Positions 8,175 to 16,299 of a DNA stretch of 26,361 nucleotides are shown piece by piece. A program made the translations under genes and the position numbers. Below the pieces are notes generated by a model. It was not told the DNA's origin. It did no database searches and was given only the letters and a program-made list of their open reading frames with translations. Within the stretch, counting starts at the first letter, position 1; each line of letters opens with the position of its first letter. The DNA is from CAZTKP01 sp964614215 (GTDB lineage Bacteria > UBP6 > UBA1177). Location of the stretch: assembly GCA_964614215.1 (NCBI GenBank), contig CAZTKP010000021.1, positions 1 to 26,361 on the forward strand, in the 5' to 3' direction.

Positions 8175-11100
8175 CTACCACCCATCATTTGTTTCACAAC
8201 TGTCCTCATTGTAACTGTCACACTTGGAATTGCAATAGGCTGTTCCACCATAATAATTTGGATCGATACTTGTGCATGCTACAGAGTTGCCATCACAAAC
8301 TTCTCCATCCTCAACTATGCCGTTCCCGCAAAGACTCGGAACATTATTGTTGGTGGAGAGTTTAATGCTGCTTCCATCTGGAATATAGGTCCAGCCGTTA
8401 TAAACATAGTTCTCCTGTAACTCAAGTATGTCGGCTTCAAGAGTGTAGAAGTCAAGGTAAGTGCCTGAACCGATCTCGAAGCGGTAATCATAACCGTCAC
8501 AGGAGAGATAAAATTCTCCGTGATCTGATGTAAGCTCTCCGGTGTAACAGTCTGCATATTCCCAAGCTTTAAGGTTAAGTGAATCAACATCTCTTATCTG
8601 CACATTGGAACTTAAGAAAGCTGAACTGTATAGAGCGATCTCTCCATCTGAAATTGTAAAATCAAGTATAGCTCCGTCATCTACATAGGAGATCAGCGCA
8701 AAGGTTTCCTTATCTCTGATATTTATTCCGTAATCATCCCCAACGTAGAGAAGGTCGTTATAGAGCTGTATCCTGTACTGGTAATTATAACCTGCGTAGT
8801 AACTGTTTATCAGAGTGATCGTGTCAGGATCTGATACATCAAACCTGTAGATTCCACCACTTGTAGCAGCGTACATTTCATTCCCTGCCACTTCAAGATC
8901 ATAAACCCTTTCTCCTCCTGCGGAATACTCTACCACATAGGTCATAGCTGCTGAATCTGATATATCATAAACAGTAATCAGTCCGTCAGTACCGACATAG
9001 AGCCTATCACCTTTTCCTGCAACGCTGTAGACTGTGTTTCCTGCCGGGAATGATCTGTACCACTTATGAGTAAACGGCACGCATTCTCCTGAAACATCGA
9101 GACCGCCTTTAAGGAACTGATCTGCTTCGTTCAGGCAGTAGGTATCCAATGCTTCATACTCAACTTCTGTGACTGGAATTTCAACATAATTCAGATTTTC
9201 TGCAAGATCATTTATGTTTTCAATTGCAGGATCAATTTCAAAGGCCGGATGAGTGACATTGCCATCTATTACAGGGTTTGCCATAACAAGTTTTCCGTCA
9301 ACAACCTGTGAAATAACTTTCCTGAAATCTCCCTGTAAGGTTACGGGAATCTGTTCCCATATTTCGTTTGCCGTATCGAATCTCCACATATCAGTCATAC
9401 TGCCGTTGTTATCATCCATACCGCCTATGAGAAAAATGTATTTCCCGCTTACTTTCAGGTTGTATATTTTTCTTCCAACTGGTGCGGATCCTGTTATTTC
9501 TTCAAAAAGAATAGCATCATCAGTCAGTTTAAAAACTCTTGTTCCGGCTCCTGCCGAATCGGCTCCTATTACAAAAAGGTTTCCGGCAATTGAAACAAGT
9601 TTTTCATATTTAAGTGTATCGTCTCCTATACCTGTCAGACCAAGATTCTGCAATGAATATGTTATCTCAGGAAGGTTTTCAGGTGAAGTTATTTCAGGAG
9701 ATCCATCAACAGTAAGCATAAAGAGATATTGTCCGTACTGACCTTGTGAATCTGTTCCGGCTATAAAATAAAGTCCTGTATCTGTTGAAATGACAGTCTT
9801 TATTGAGGTCATTTCCGAATCCCAGTTATTGATAATTCCTAAAAATTCCCAAGCAGCTCCGCTTTCTGATGTGTTGAGAAGAAGCTGGTATTCTGTAACG
9901 CCAGTTGCAGGAAGTCCAACTGTTTTTACTGCAACCATTTCGTGTTCAGTCATTTCGAAACAAAACATCATTTCTTCAAGGAAATAGAGCTGTTGTGAAC
10001 TCATCTGGTAGCTTCCGTTTTCATCTTTACCTAAAAACCATCTGCCGATATGATTAGTTGAAGATGCTTCAGGGATTCCCTCTTCATCAAAAATATCTTC
10101 TAATGAAATATTCCAATAGTAGTCAGGAGCGTGAATTGTTTCAGGAATCTCAATTGTCTCGGGAACAGGCGGAATAGGCCATGTCGGTTTTCTATAATAA
10201 TTTAATTCTAAAGGCCGACTAGAATATGTTGGATATCTTGCAGCTCTGGCATTAATATTAAGATTGGTGGCCGGGAAATAATCCGGATTTATTGCATTTC
10301 CGTTGTCAGCAAGATATTCGGGAATAACCTGAGCTGTTGAAGTAATTGGTAAAATGCTTGTCGAAAGAGCATAATACATTGTATATGATTCATTATAATC
10401 TCCTGCTGTTCTGAGATTTTCACAAATGGACAATGACGGATTATCTAAACAATAGTTTTCTTCATACCAGTCTCTTCTCCAGTTCCAGATCGTAGAGTTT
10501 TCACTGCCTACTACCGAAAAAACAGAATTACCGACAGTGACTTTTTTTCTTGCAGGATCATCGTTGGGATTATCACTTCCCGTAAAATCCGGCCATTTTG
10601 AAAAACCGGTGTTGGCAGAACTGTCAGCAACCGATATACGACTCTGCCAGCTTAATATTGAGTTTCTGTCAAAATTATCACTCCCATGACTGAACCCATA
10701 CTGAAAGAAATTACTGGAATCACCAGCTAATGTACAGAAACCGCGAGTTCCCCACAAGTGTTTCTGGTTATGTTTAACAGCACAGTAATGTACTGCCGCA
10801 TTACAGATCGAACCGCGATACATTCCCGTTCCAGGCATTCCAGGTATTCCAGGCACATTGTTATCACTGCAGTAACCACTTTCACGACCACTGCCAGAAG
10901 GCATGGTCAGATTTATTTTCGTGTATTGGCTGTAAATCCTTTCGAATAACATCGGATTTCTTATTGAAGGCGGTTGAGGTTTAATGTTCGTAATTCTGCT
11001 ATTTGCAAAACCGTTACCGTTGCCAGATGCGGAATTATAATCACAAGAATCACCTATGCCGTCAAGGTCACTGTCAGGCTGTATTTTATAGACATAACGC

Positions 11101-13082
11101 AATACAAAACCTGCTGAACCATCCTTCAACTCAACCTCAAAATCCAGCTGCCCCAGCTGATTTGCAATAGCTCCGAATTCACCAGAAATGAATTCGCTTT
11201 TTAAGCTGTAGGAATCTATAGGATTATAATTATCAGGACAGTTGTCGCAGGCATCACCGACTCCGTCTCCCTGACCATTGTTTTCCGAATCTTCCTGATT
11301 GGGGTTTGGAACACTAGGACAGTTATCACAAACATTGCCCACACCATCACTGTCATTGTCAAGCTGACTTTTATTGTAAAGTTCCGGACAATTGTCGCAA
11401 ACATTGCCCATATGATCTCCATCAGAATCAATCTGATCTGAATTAGAAATAATTATACAATTATCGCAAGCGTCTCCCACCTCGTCATCATCCTGATCAG
11501 CCTGGTTTGAGTTAAAATCATTGGGACAGTTATCCATCAAATCAATTATTCCATCTCCATCATTATCAGACAACATGTAATTGTTATTCATAACATATGA
11601 AGGATTAAGTCTGTCAGCAACCGAATCAATTTTTCCAAAATTCATGTCATCAATTATAAAAGCATGGGTTGTTGGATAATCCAGATATTTATAGCTTGAT
11701 TCTTCATCTGACCAAGCCATACTGAATGAGTGCATAATCCTCTGAGTACTACCTATATCCCGTACTGTATCAAATGAACTCGGCACCTTAACTATCATAA
11801 GTTGATCTGTATTACCTTTGCTGTTCTTAATTACAAAATAATCGTATTCATTTTGAATATCGAAGCTCTCCCCATCGATAACCTGAGTTGTAGTTCCGCA
11901 ATCTCTTGGTGTGCATCTGGAATCACCGTTTAAGTCTTCTGTATCAGAATCACAACTTCCATTTTCATTTAAATCCCAGCATCTATTTTCAAGATATCCA
12001 ACAACAACAACATCATGGTTAATCCAAAAGTTATAACTGACACCTTGAGAATCTATAATATCCACATGACCTTCATAATTATCACCGCTAGCAAATGAAG
12101 CAAAATCATCAGTGACTTCGTATCTTCTGTAGTTGTATATGTTATCAGGATGATTGGAATTTACATCAAAATGAGATTCTGCTCTGGCTTTAATCCCTAA
12201 AATTACAGGTCTCCCTTTTGAAATCAAATATTTTATAGACTGTTCCAATATATAATAATCCGGCTGAACATTATCGTACAAACCACCATAAGGACCATTC
12301 ACTGGACAGGTTATTTTCTTTCTGTTATCTGAAAGGTCTATACAGCTTTTAATGGGAATTCTCATAAAATCGTTTTTATCCGGGAACACTAACAATGAAT
12401 TGTTATTTTTTGCCTCCATATTCATACATGCCTTAACGTTTTCTTCTGCTGTTCCATATTGCGGGATATTACATTCCTCTGAAACATAAGGTTGATTTAA
12501 TATTTTGTTCCAATGATCTTCCCAGTCTGTACCTTTCCCCGCTTCATTTGTATGAAAAGGAAAATAAAAATGATGTGTCGTTCCGTTATAGGACATGTTT
12601 TCTAAAAGATCCAGAGCACCACCCCTGTTCATTATTGTAGTCCATGACTCAGACAAATTTATCGGGCTCCAGTCTTCATTAGCATAAGTTATCGGCCTAT
12701 GAGATGAGAGAGCAACTGAAAGAGCAATCTCTATAGCTCCTGTAACTGCCCATTTTGTACAGTTAAGCGTTGTCTGTTGTTTAATGCTAGTAACATAATT
12801 ATAGCCATCACAATCAGCGAGAGAATAAAGAGAATAATTTTCCATAGACCCGTCACCATCGGTATCAACTTGCCTTAATAGTGGATTACATGAAACAGGA
12901 AAAAGATCTGGCGGGAACTTAAAAATATAATTTTCCTCATACAAGGGAAACGATGGATCATTGTAATGATTGAGGATATTTTCTCCTTCCTCTTGAGTTG
13001 TTTCTGGAGGGAACTCTTCAGCCGTTAATAAAAAAGCAAAAAAAGTTAACAAAACAATTAAAATTGCAAATATCTTTTTCAT
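8175..13082 (-). CDS. Giant secreted protein: papain-like (C1A) peptidase domain, TSP3 repeats, kelch/LVIVD repeats and disulfide repeat
   Basis: The 1635-residue product starts with a signal peptide (MKKIFAILIVLLTFFAFLL). Residues 95-450 fit the papain pattern: SIKQQTTLNCTKWA supplies oxyanion-hole Gln102 and nucleophile Cys108 at papain's six-residue spacing, NLSES at 142 resembles papain's LSEQ, INHDVVVVGYL gives His356, and YDYFVIKNSKG gives Asn420. Residues 505-620 and 668-682 are calcium-binding thrombospondin type 3 repeats (DSDGDxxGDxCDNCP). Residues 1206-1247 form a kelch repeat (IFLIGGMDDN). Residues 1345-1500 look like LVIVD-type propeller blades (VYDLEVAGNEMYAATSGG). Residues 1585-1629 are a Myxococcales-type CGNG disulfide repeat. 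An AGGAGG site fixes the start. It lies two bases upstream of the lipoprotein gene. I infer a surface or secreted Ca-stabilised peptidase; activity is unproven because the Trp after the catalytic Asn (KNSWG) is replaced by Lys. Confidence 0.85.
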   Translation of the reverse strand: MKKIFAILIVLLTFFAFLLTAEEFPPETTQEEGENILNHYNDPSFPLYEENYIFKFPPDLFPVSCNPLLRQVDTDGDGSMENYSLYSLADCDGYNYVTSIKQQTTLNCTKWAVTGAIEIALSVALSSHRPITYANEDWSPINLSESWTTIMNRGGALDLLENMSYNGTTHHFYFPFHTNEAGKGTDWEDHWNKILNQPYVSEECNIPQYGTAEENVKACMNMEAKNNNSLLVFPDKNDFMRIPIKSCIDLSDNRKKITCPVNGPYGGLYDNVQPDYYILEQSIKYLISKGRPVILGIKARAESHFDVNSNHPDNIYNYRRYEVTDDFASFASGDNYEGHVDIIDSQGVSYNFWINHDVVVVGYLENRCWDLNENGSCDSDTEDLNGDSRCTPRDCGTTTQVIDGESFDIQNEYDYFVIKNSKGNTDQLMIVKVPSSFDTVRDIGSTQRIMHSFSMAWSDEESSYKYLDYPTTHAFIIDDMNFGKIDSVADRLNPSYVMNNNYMLSDNDGDGIIDLMDNCPNDFNSNQADQDDDEVGDACDNCIIISNSDQIDSDGDHMGNVCDNCPELYNKSQLDNDSDGVGNVCDNCPSVPNPNQEDSENNGQGDGVGDACDNCPDNYNPIDSYSLKSEFISGEFGAIANQLGQLDFEVELKDGSAGFVLRYVYKIQPDSDLDGIGDSCDYNSASGNGNGFANSRITNIKPQPPSIRNPMLFERIYSQYTKINLTMPSGSGRESGYCSDNNVPGIPGMPGTGMYRGSICNAAVHYCAVKHNQKHLWGTRGFCTLAGDSSNFFQYGFSHGSDNFDRNSILSWQSRISVADSSANTGFSKWPDFTGSDNPNDDPARKKVTVGNSVFSVVGSENSTIWNWRRDWYEENYCLDNPSLSICENLRTAGDYNESYTMYYALSTSILPITSTAQVIPEYLADNGNAINPDYFPATNLNINARAARYPTYSSRPLELNYYRKPTWPIPPVPETIEIPETIHAPDYYWNISLEDIFDEEGIPEASSTNHIGRWFLGKDENGSYQMSSQQLYFLEEMMFCFEMTEHEMVAVKTVGLPATGVTEYQLLLNTSESGAAWEFLGIINNWDSEMTSIKTVISTDTGLYFIAGTDSQGQYGQYLFMLTVDGSPEITSPENLPEITYSLQNLGLTGIGDDTLKYEKLVSIAGNLFVIGADSAGAGTRVFKLTDDAILFEEITGSAPVGRKIYNLKVSGKYIFLIGGMDDNNGSMTDMWRFDTANEIWEQIPVTLQGDFRKVISQVVDGKLVMANPVIDGNVTHPAFEIDPAIENINDLAENLNYVEIPVTEVEYEALDTYCLNEADQFLKGGLDVSGECVPFTHKWYRSFPAGNTVYSVAGKGDRLYVGTDGLITVYDISDSAAMTYVVEYSAGGERVYDLEVAGNEMYAATSGGIYRFDVSDPDTITLINSYYAGYNYQYRIQLYNDLLYVGDDYGINIRDKETFALISYVDDGAILDFTISDGEIALYSSAFLSSNVQIRDVDSLNLKAWEYADCYTGELTSDHGEFYLSCDGYDYRFEIGSGTYLDFYTLEADILELQENYVYNGWTYIPDGSSIKLSTNNNVPSLCGNGIVEDGEVCDGNSVACTSIDPNYYGGTAYCNSKCDSYNEDSCETNDGW

Positions 13083-13120
13083 AACATCCTCCTGATATAG
13101 ATAAAAAACTAATTTTTCTA

Positions 13121-13143
13121 GTCACTAAATTAATTTCTGTGAC
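13121..13143. promoter_or_regulatory. 23-bp palindrome upstream of the giant peptidase gene (candidate operator)
   Basis: GTCAC and GTGAC arms flank a 13-bp AT-rich, nearly symmetrical centre (AAATTAATTT). The site lies 39-61 bp before the ATG of the 1635-residue gene and overlaps a weak TTGTCA -35-like box at 13140-13145 on the minus strand. It may be a dimeric repressor or activator site; the regulator is unknown. Confidence 0.35.
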
Positions 13144-13172
13144 AAAAAGAGAACAGGCAAGCAGAATATTTA

Positions 13173-13204
13173 ACGGTCTATTTAAGCAACACTTAAAAAA
13201 CCGT
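13173..13204. repeat. Two-part inverted repeat (possible operator or RNA hairpin)
   Basis: Arms ACGGT/ACCGT (outer, 5 bp) and TTTAAG/CTTAAA (inner, 6 bp) pair around a CAACA loop with a small internal bulge. It is about 90-120 bp upstream of the giant secreted gene and 120 bp downstream of the ZIP gene. There is no T-run, so it does not look like an intrinsic terminator. Confidence 0.35.
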
Positions 13205-13326
13205 ATCAAACAGAAATATAAAATCAACTTTTTCCCTCTGGAAGGCGGGAAAGCATATTTACCTTATCAAATCAAATAGTTGTAACAATTGCCGTGAGAA
13301 ATTTGCACCAAGATAATGAAACCCAA

Positions 13327-13905
13327 TTATCCTAGAGCTACATCAAGTATCATCATAACGGTAAAACCCACCATTGTCGCCATGGTCGAAAAATCTATGT
13401 TCTTTTCTTCCTTCTGAGATTCAGGTATCAGTTCTTCAACAACAACAAATATCATTGCCCCTGCAGCGAAACAGAGTGCAAACGGAAGAAATTCCCGCAT
13501 GTACATTACAAACGCAGCTCCCGCAACTCCTGCGATGGGTTCGACCATTCCTGAATACTGACCTATTAGAAAACTCTTCCACCGGCCCATTCCTTCTCGT
13601 CGAAGCGGAAATGAAACTGCGGCACCTTCAGGAAAGTTCTGAATTCCAATACCGATAGCAAGTGCAATTGCTGAACCGATCGAAGCAGACTCTATCCCGG
13701 CAGCAACAGCACCGAAAGCAACCCCTACGGCAAGACCTTCCGGAATATTGTGAAGAGTGATCGCAACAACCAGCAATGTACTCCTCTTCATGGAAGACGG
13801 CGGACCATCCTTGGTGTTGAGGTCTGTTCCAGGGTGAATATGAGGCAGGAGTTTGTCAGCAAGTCTCAGTGCGACTCCTCCGCTAAGAAATCCGAAAGCC
13901 GCCAT
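13327..13905 (-). CDS. ZIP-family metal transporter, 5'-truncated (possible pseudogene)
   Basis: ZIP proteins move zinc or other divalent metals into the cytoplasm across the inner membrane. The 192 residues contain the metal-site helices LHNIPEGLAVG (H52, N53, E56) and IQNFPEGAAVSFP (Q89, N90, E93), the loop LLPHIHPG and three further C-terminal membrane segments, as in GufA-type members. Those usually have about 260-270 residues. This frame opens inside what should be the third membrane helix (GFLSGGVALRLADKLLPH), so about 70-80 residues with two helices are missing. A TAG stop sits immediately before the ATG, only 77 bp separate it from the upstream gene, and there is no convincing ribosome site. 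The rest of the frame is intact. A recent 5' deletion leaving a decaying gene is the simplest reading; a functional short form cannot be excluded. Confidence 0.75.
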   Translation of the reverse strand: MAAFGFLSGGVALRLADKLLPHIHPGTDLNTKDGPPSSMKRSTLLVVAITLHNIPEGLAVGVAFGAVAAGIESASIGSAIALAIGIGIQNFPEGAAVSFPLRREGMGRWKSFLIGQYSGMVEPIAGVAGAAFVMYMREFLPFALCFAAGAMIFVVVEELIPESQKEEKNIDFSTMATMVGFTVMMILDVALG

Positions 13906-13909
13906 CTAC

Positions 13910-13926
13910 AAGAAGTATAGCTTCTT
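13910..13926. repeat. Short inverted repeat just before the truncated ZIP start
   Basis: AAGAAG and CTTCTT arms surround a TATAG loop. It lies five bases before the ZIP ATG, where an AAGAAG arm would be the only purine-rich stretch for ribosome binding. It could be a deletion scar or a start-blocking hairpin; AT-rich and without a T-run, it is a poor terminator for the upstream gene. Confidence 0.35.
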
Positions 13927-13982
13927 ATGACATTATTTCAAAGGTTTTTTCCAAGAACTAAAAAGGGAGATAGCAATGAATC

Positions 13983-15203
13983 TTATTTATTCTTATACTT
14001 CTTAAGAACGTCTATAACGTAATCGATATCAGCAGCTGTGTGATCACCGTTGATCTGGAAACGGATCTCTTCGTCGCCTTTGGGGACTACGGGGTAGTTA
14101 AGACCTGTTGCAAGTACACCGTGCTCTGTGAGCCAGTTAACGATCTCAGCAGTTTTCTGTGTGTCTCTGACCATAAGAGGAGTTACAGGATGCGGTCCGG
14201 AGATAGTTTCGTAGCCGTTATCAACAAGACCTTTCTCAAATCTTTCGGTCATTTCCTTAAGGTGAGCAAGAATCTTAACGCCTTCTTCACTGTCAAGGAT
14301 CTCAAGAACTTTAAGAACTGCTGTTGTTTCACCAACTGTGATAGGATTTGAATAGATGTACATAGGAGCTGTCTGACGAAGATAATCAGTAACAGCCTTG
14401 CTTCCTACGAGGTATCCACCGTTTATTCCGTATGCTTTTCCGAGTGTTCCGATAATGATATCAACTTTTGCACCGCAGATCTCTTCAGTTCCGCGACCTG
14501 TCTTTCCGTATGCGCCTACACCGTGTGAGTCATCAGCGATCGTAGTTACACCTTCTTCAAACTTGTCATCGAACTTCTTACAGATCTCAACGAACTGATC
14601 GAAAGGACAGTAATCGCCTCTCATTGAGAAGACACCGTCAGTGATAACGAGACATCTGTTTCCTTTTCCGACAGCTTCGTTAAGTTTTGCTTCGAGATCT
14701 TCCATGTCGTTATGCTTATAAATGTATTTTGCAGCTGGACGTGCAAGTCTCATTGCGTTGATAATACAGTTGTGATTAAGCTCGTCACTGACAATAACTG
14801 TCTCTTTTGTTGTCAGAGGAACAATAACACCCATTGAAGTTACGTATGCGCTTGAAAAGATCATTCCTGACTCTCTTCCGTGGAACTCGGCGAGCTTTTT
14901 CTCAAGATCGATATGAGGTCTGTATGTTCCGGAGATGAAACGTACAGCACCGGGACCGGCACCGTAAGTTGCTGTTCCGTGCTCTTCAGCTGCCATAACA
15001 TCCTTTCTCTGTGAAAGTCCGAGGTATGAGTTGGAGTTCATTTTGATAAATTCTTTATCGTATCCTTCAACAACGTATCTGGGACCTTTGTCTCCGGTTG
15101 CCGGAATGACTTTTGAAATGATCATTTCCGGAGCCTTCGCTGTTCCTTTTTCTTTAAGATCATTAACATGGGAAATAAGTGCACTGTCAATTTTGTTCAT
15201 CAT
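13983..15203 (-). CDS. Alpha-oxoamine synthase family PLP enzyme, glycine C-acetyltransferase (KBL)-like
   Basis: This 406-residue cytoplasmic fold-type I PLP enzyme belongs to the family of KBL, BioF, HemA and serine palmitoyltransferase, which condense an amino acid with an acyl-CoA. It has SYLGL near 60, GAGPGAVRFISGT (81-93), DELNHNCIINAMRL with PLP-stacking His144, TDGVFSM, DDSHGVG (D225, H227), and the Schiff-base Lys256 in IGTLGKAYG. The tail LNYPVVPKGDEEIRFQ matches KBL (FYPVVPKG..RIR), and length is close to KBL's 398. KBL converts glycine plus acetyl-CoA to 2-amino-3-ketobutyrate in threonine metabolism. No threonine dehydrogenase gene is nearby, so the substrate is open. An AAGGAG site precedes the double ATG. 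A candidate promoter lies at 15253-15280, so it is probably transcribed alone or with the ZIP remnant. Confidence 0.85.
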   Translation of the reverse strand: MMNKIDSALISHVNDLKEKGTAKAPEMIISKVIPATGDKGPRYVVEGYDKEFIKMNSNSYLGLSQRKDVMAAEEHGTATYGAGPGAVRFISGTYRPHIDLEKKLAEFHGRESGMIFSSAYVTSMGVIVPLTTKETVIVSDELNHNCIINAMRLARPAAKYIYKHNDMEDLEAKLNEAVGKGNRCLVITDGVFSMRGDYCPFDQFVEICKKFDDKFEEGVTTIADDSHGVGAYGKTGRGTEEICGAKVDIIIGTLGKAYGINGGYLVGSKAVTDYLRQTAPMYIYSNPITVGETTAVLKVLEILDSEEGVKILAHLKEMTERFEKGLVDNGYETISGPHPVTPLMVRDTQKTAEIVNWLTEHGVLATGLNYPVVPKGDEEIRFQINGDHTAADIDYVIDVLKKYKNK

Positions 15204-15252
15204 AATCTCCTTAAAAATATCAGGTTAAAACACAAACAATTTTCACAAGGCT

Positions 15253-15280
15253 AATATACCCTGCATTTTCTATTTGTGAA
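15253..15280 (-). promoter_or_regulatory. Candidate promoter of the KBL-like gene
   Basis: On the minus strand TTCACA (15275-15280) and TATATT (15253-15258), each five of six matches to consensus, are separated by 16 bp. The -35 box overlaps the last codons of the upstream small lipoprotein gene. The ATG lies 49 bp downstream of the -10. Confidence 0.5.
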
Positions 15281-15665
15281 GAATTTTTTCAGCGTCGAAA
15301 ACGAGTTTTTCACAGATATATTTTATCTCTTCCCTATCTTTGTCGGAAATCTCTCTGATCGTTCCATTTTTCAATGCTTCCTGAACCCTGTAGAAACCGC
15401 CCAGAGCCATCATGAACTCAAGTCTTCTCCATGCGTCCACTGCATCGACATGCTTCATTTCAAGCTTCTTCGCCTTCAGTGATTCACAGAGTTTCCCCAC
15501 GGACTCTATCTCCTGAGAAAGAAGCTCTTTTGACTTAGCTTTATCCTCTTCATCGACAGCCGCTTTCACCTTATCGAAATCAACATCCTTCAGCCTGCTT
15601 TCAGGTGACGGAGAGCAGGAAACTACCGTGATCATTATTAAAATTAAGAATACTGATCTTAACAT
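15270..15665 (-). CDS. Small lipoprotein of unknown function
   Basis: The 131-residue protein begins MLRSVFLILIMITVVSC, a lipoprotein signal with acceptor C17. The mature part is short, charged and almost entirely helical, with no recognisable domain and one extra cysteine pair region (KLCESLK and YICEKLV). It would be anchored in the inner or outer membrane facing the periplasm. The start has a modest GGGGTG ribosome site. It follows the Sel1-like lipoprotein gene by 75 bp, where an extended -10-like TGCTACTAT suggests it may have its own weak promoter. I do not recognise a family. Confidence 0.7.
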   Translation of the reverse strand: MLRSVFLILIMITVVSCSPSPESRLKDVDFDKVKAAVDEEDKAKSKELLSQEIESVGKLCESLKAKKLEMKHVDAVDAWRRLEFMMALGGFYRVQEALKNGTIREISDKDREEIKYICEKLVFDAEKILHK

Positions 15666-15740
15666 CGCTCACCCCTTTTCAGAAAGTTCTTGCGATAGTA
15701 GCATTTTATGATTTTTTTACCAGAAAATCAGCAGCGGTTA

Positions 15741-16286
15741 TCAGAAATCTGCCCACTCGTCTTCATCTTCATCCCAGTAATCATTGTCTTCGGAGTATCC
15801 TTCTTCATCATCATAGTCATCGTTGCTGTCATAATCATCATACTCATCGTAACTCTCATCCCTTTCCGGATCGCTCTTGCATGTCCAGAGTTTATCACAG
15901 GCTTTCTGATGACCTCCGTCACAGGCTATTTCAAAGTATTTATCTGCATTGTCACAGTTCTTGGCAGTTCCCTTGCCGTTCTTGTACATTATTCCAAGTG
16001 CGTAACAGGCACGCATGTACTTTCCCTCACATGCCCTGTAGAACATTCTTCCCGCTTTTTTATAGTCTTTGCGCACCTTTTTACCGAGATAGGACCTCAG
16101 TCCGTATTTATAACATGCCTCGTAGTCTCCGTCTCTGCATCTTCCTTTCATTCCGCTGGACGTATTCCTGCTCTGTGTCCTGTATGAGCTTCTTTCCACA
16201 GGATCATCTTCCCGAACCGGTGCCGATTCACAGGAAAAGAACTGTGCCGCCATTAGGAACACCAGAAGAATAGTGATCTTTTTCAT
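15741..16286 (-). CDS. Sel1/Hcp-like cysteine-rich lipoprotein with acidic tail
   Basis: The 181-residue protein starts with a lipoprotein signal ending QFFSC (acceptor C19). Residues 50-132 hold Sel1-like helical repeats with paired cysteines eight residues apart (C50/C58, C86/C94, C122/C130), a 36-residue period that is the signature of Helicobacter Hcp-type repeat proteins. Such solenoids bind partner proteins, and the disulfides suit a periplasmic or surface location. Residues about 139-181 are an Asp/Glu/Tyr-rich tail (DEYDDYDSNDDYDDEE), possibly metal-binding. The ATG has a GGAGG site and lies 13 bp after the stop of the GNAT gene. It is the last gene of the six-gene unit; TGA is followed at once by an in-frame TAA. 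Partner unknown. Confidence 0.8.
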   Translation of the reverse strand: MKKITILLVFLMAAQFFSCESAPVREDDPVERSSYRTQSRNTSSGMKGRCRDGDYEACYKYGLRSYLGKKVRKDYKKAGRMFYRACEGKYMRACYALGIMYKNGKGTAKNCDNADKYFEIACDGGHQKACDKLWTCKSDPERDESYDEYDDYDSNDDYDDEEGYSEDNDYWDEDEDEWADF

Positions 16287-16299
16287 AACTTACCTCCGA

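Noticed and set aside
7829..8365. 178-codon plus-strand frame
   Set aside because: Antisense of the Asp/Ser-rich lipoprotein linker; Ser-rich low-complexity translation and no ribosome site.
10805..10870. Collagen-like Gly-x-Pro repeat in the giant protein (PGIPGMPGTG)
   Set aside because: Only three triplets; too short for a collagen domain.
15708..16187. 159-codon plus-strand frame with membrane-like composition
   Set aside because: It lies antisense to the Sel1-like lipoprotein; the hydrophobic stretch is the complement of the Asp-rich tail.
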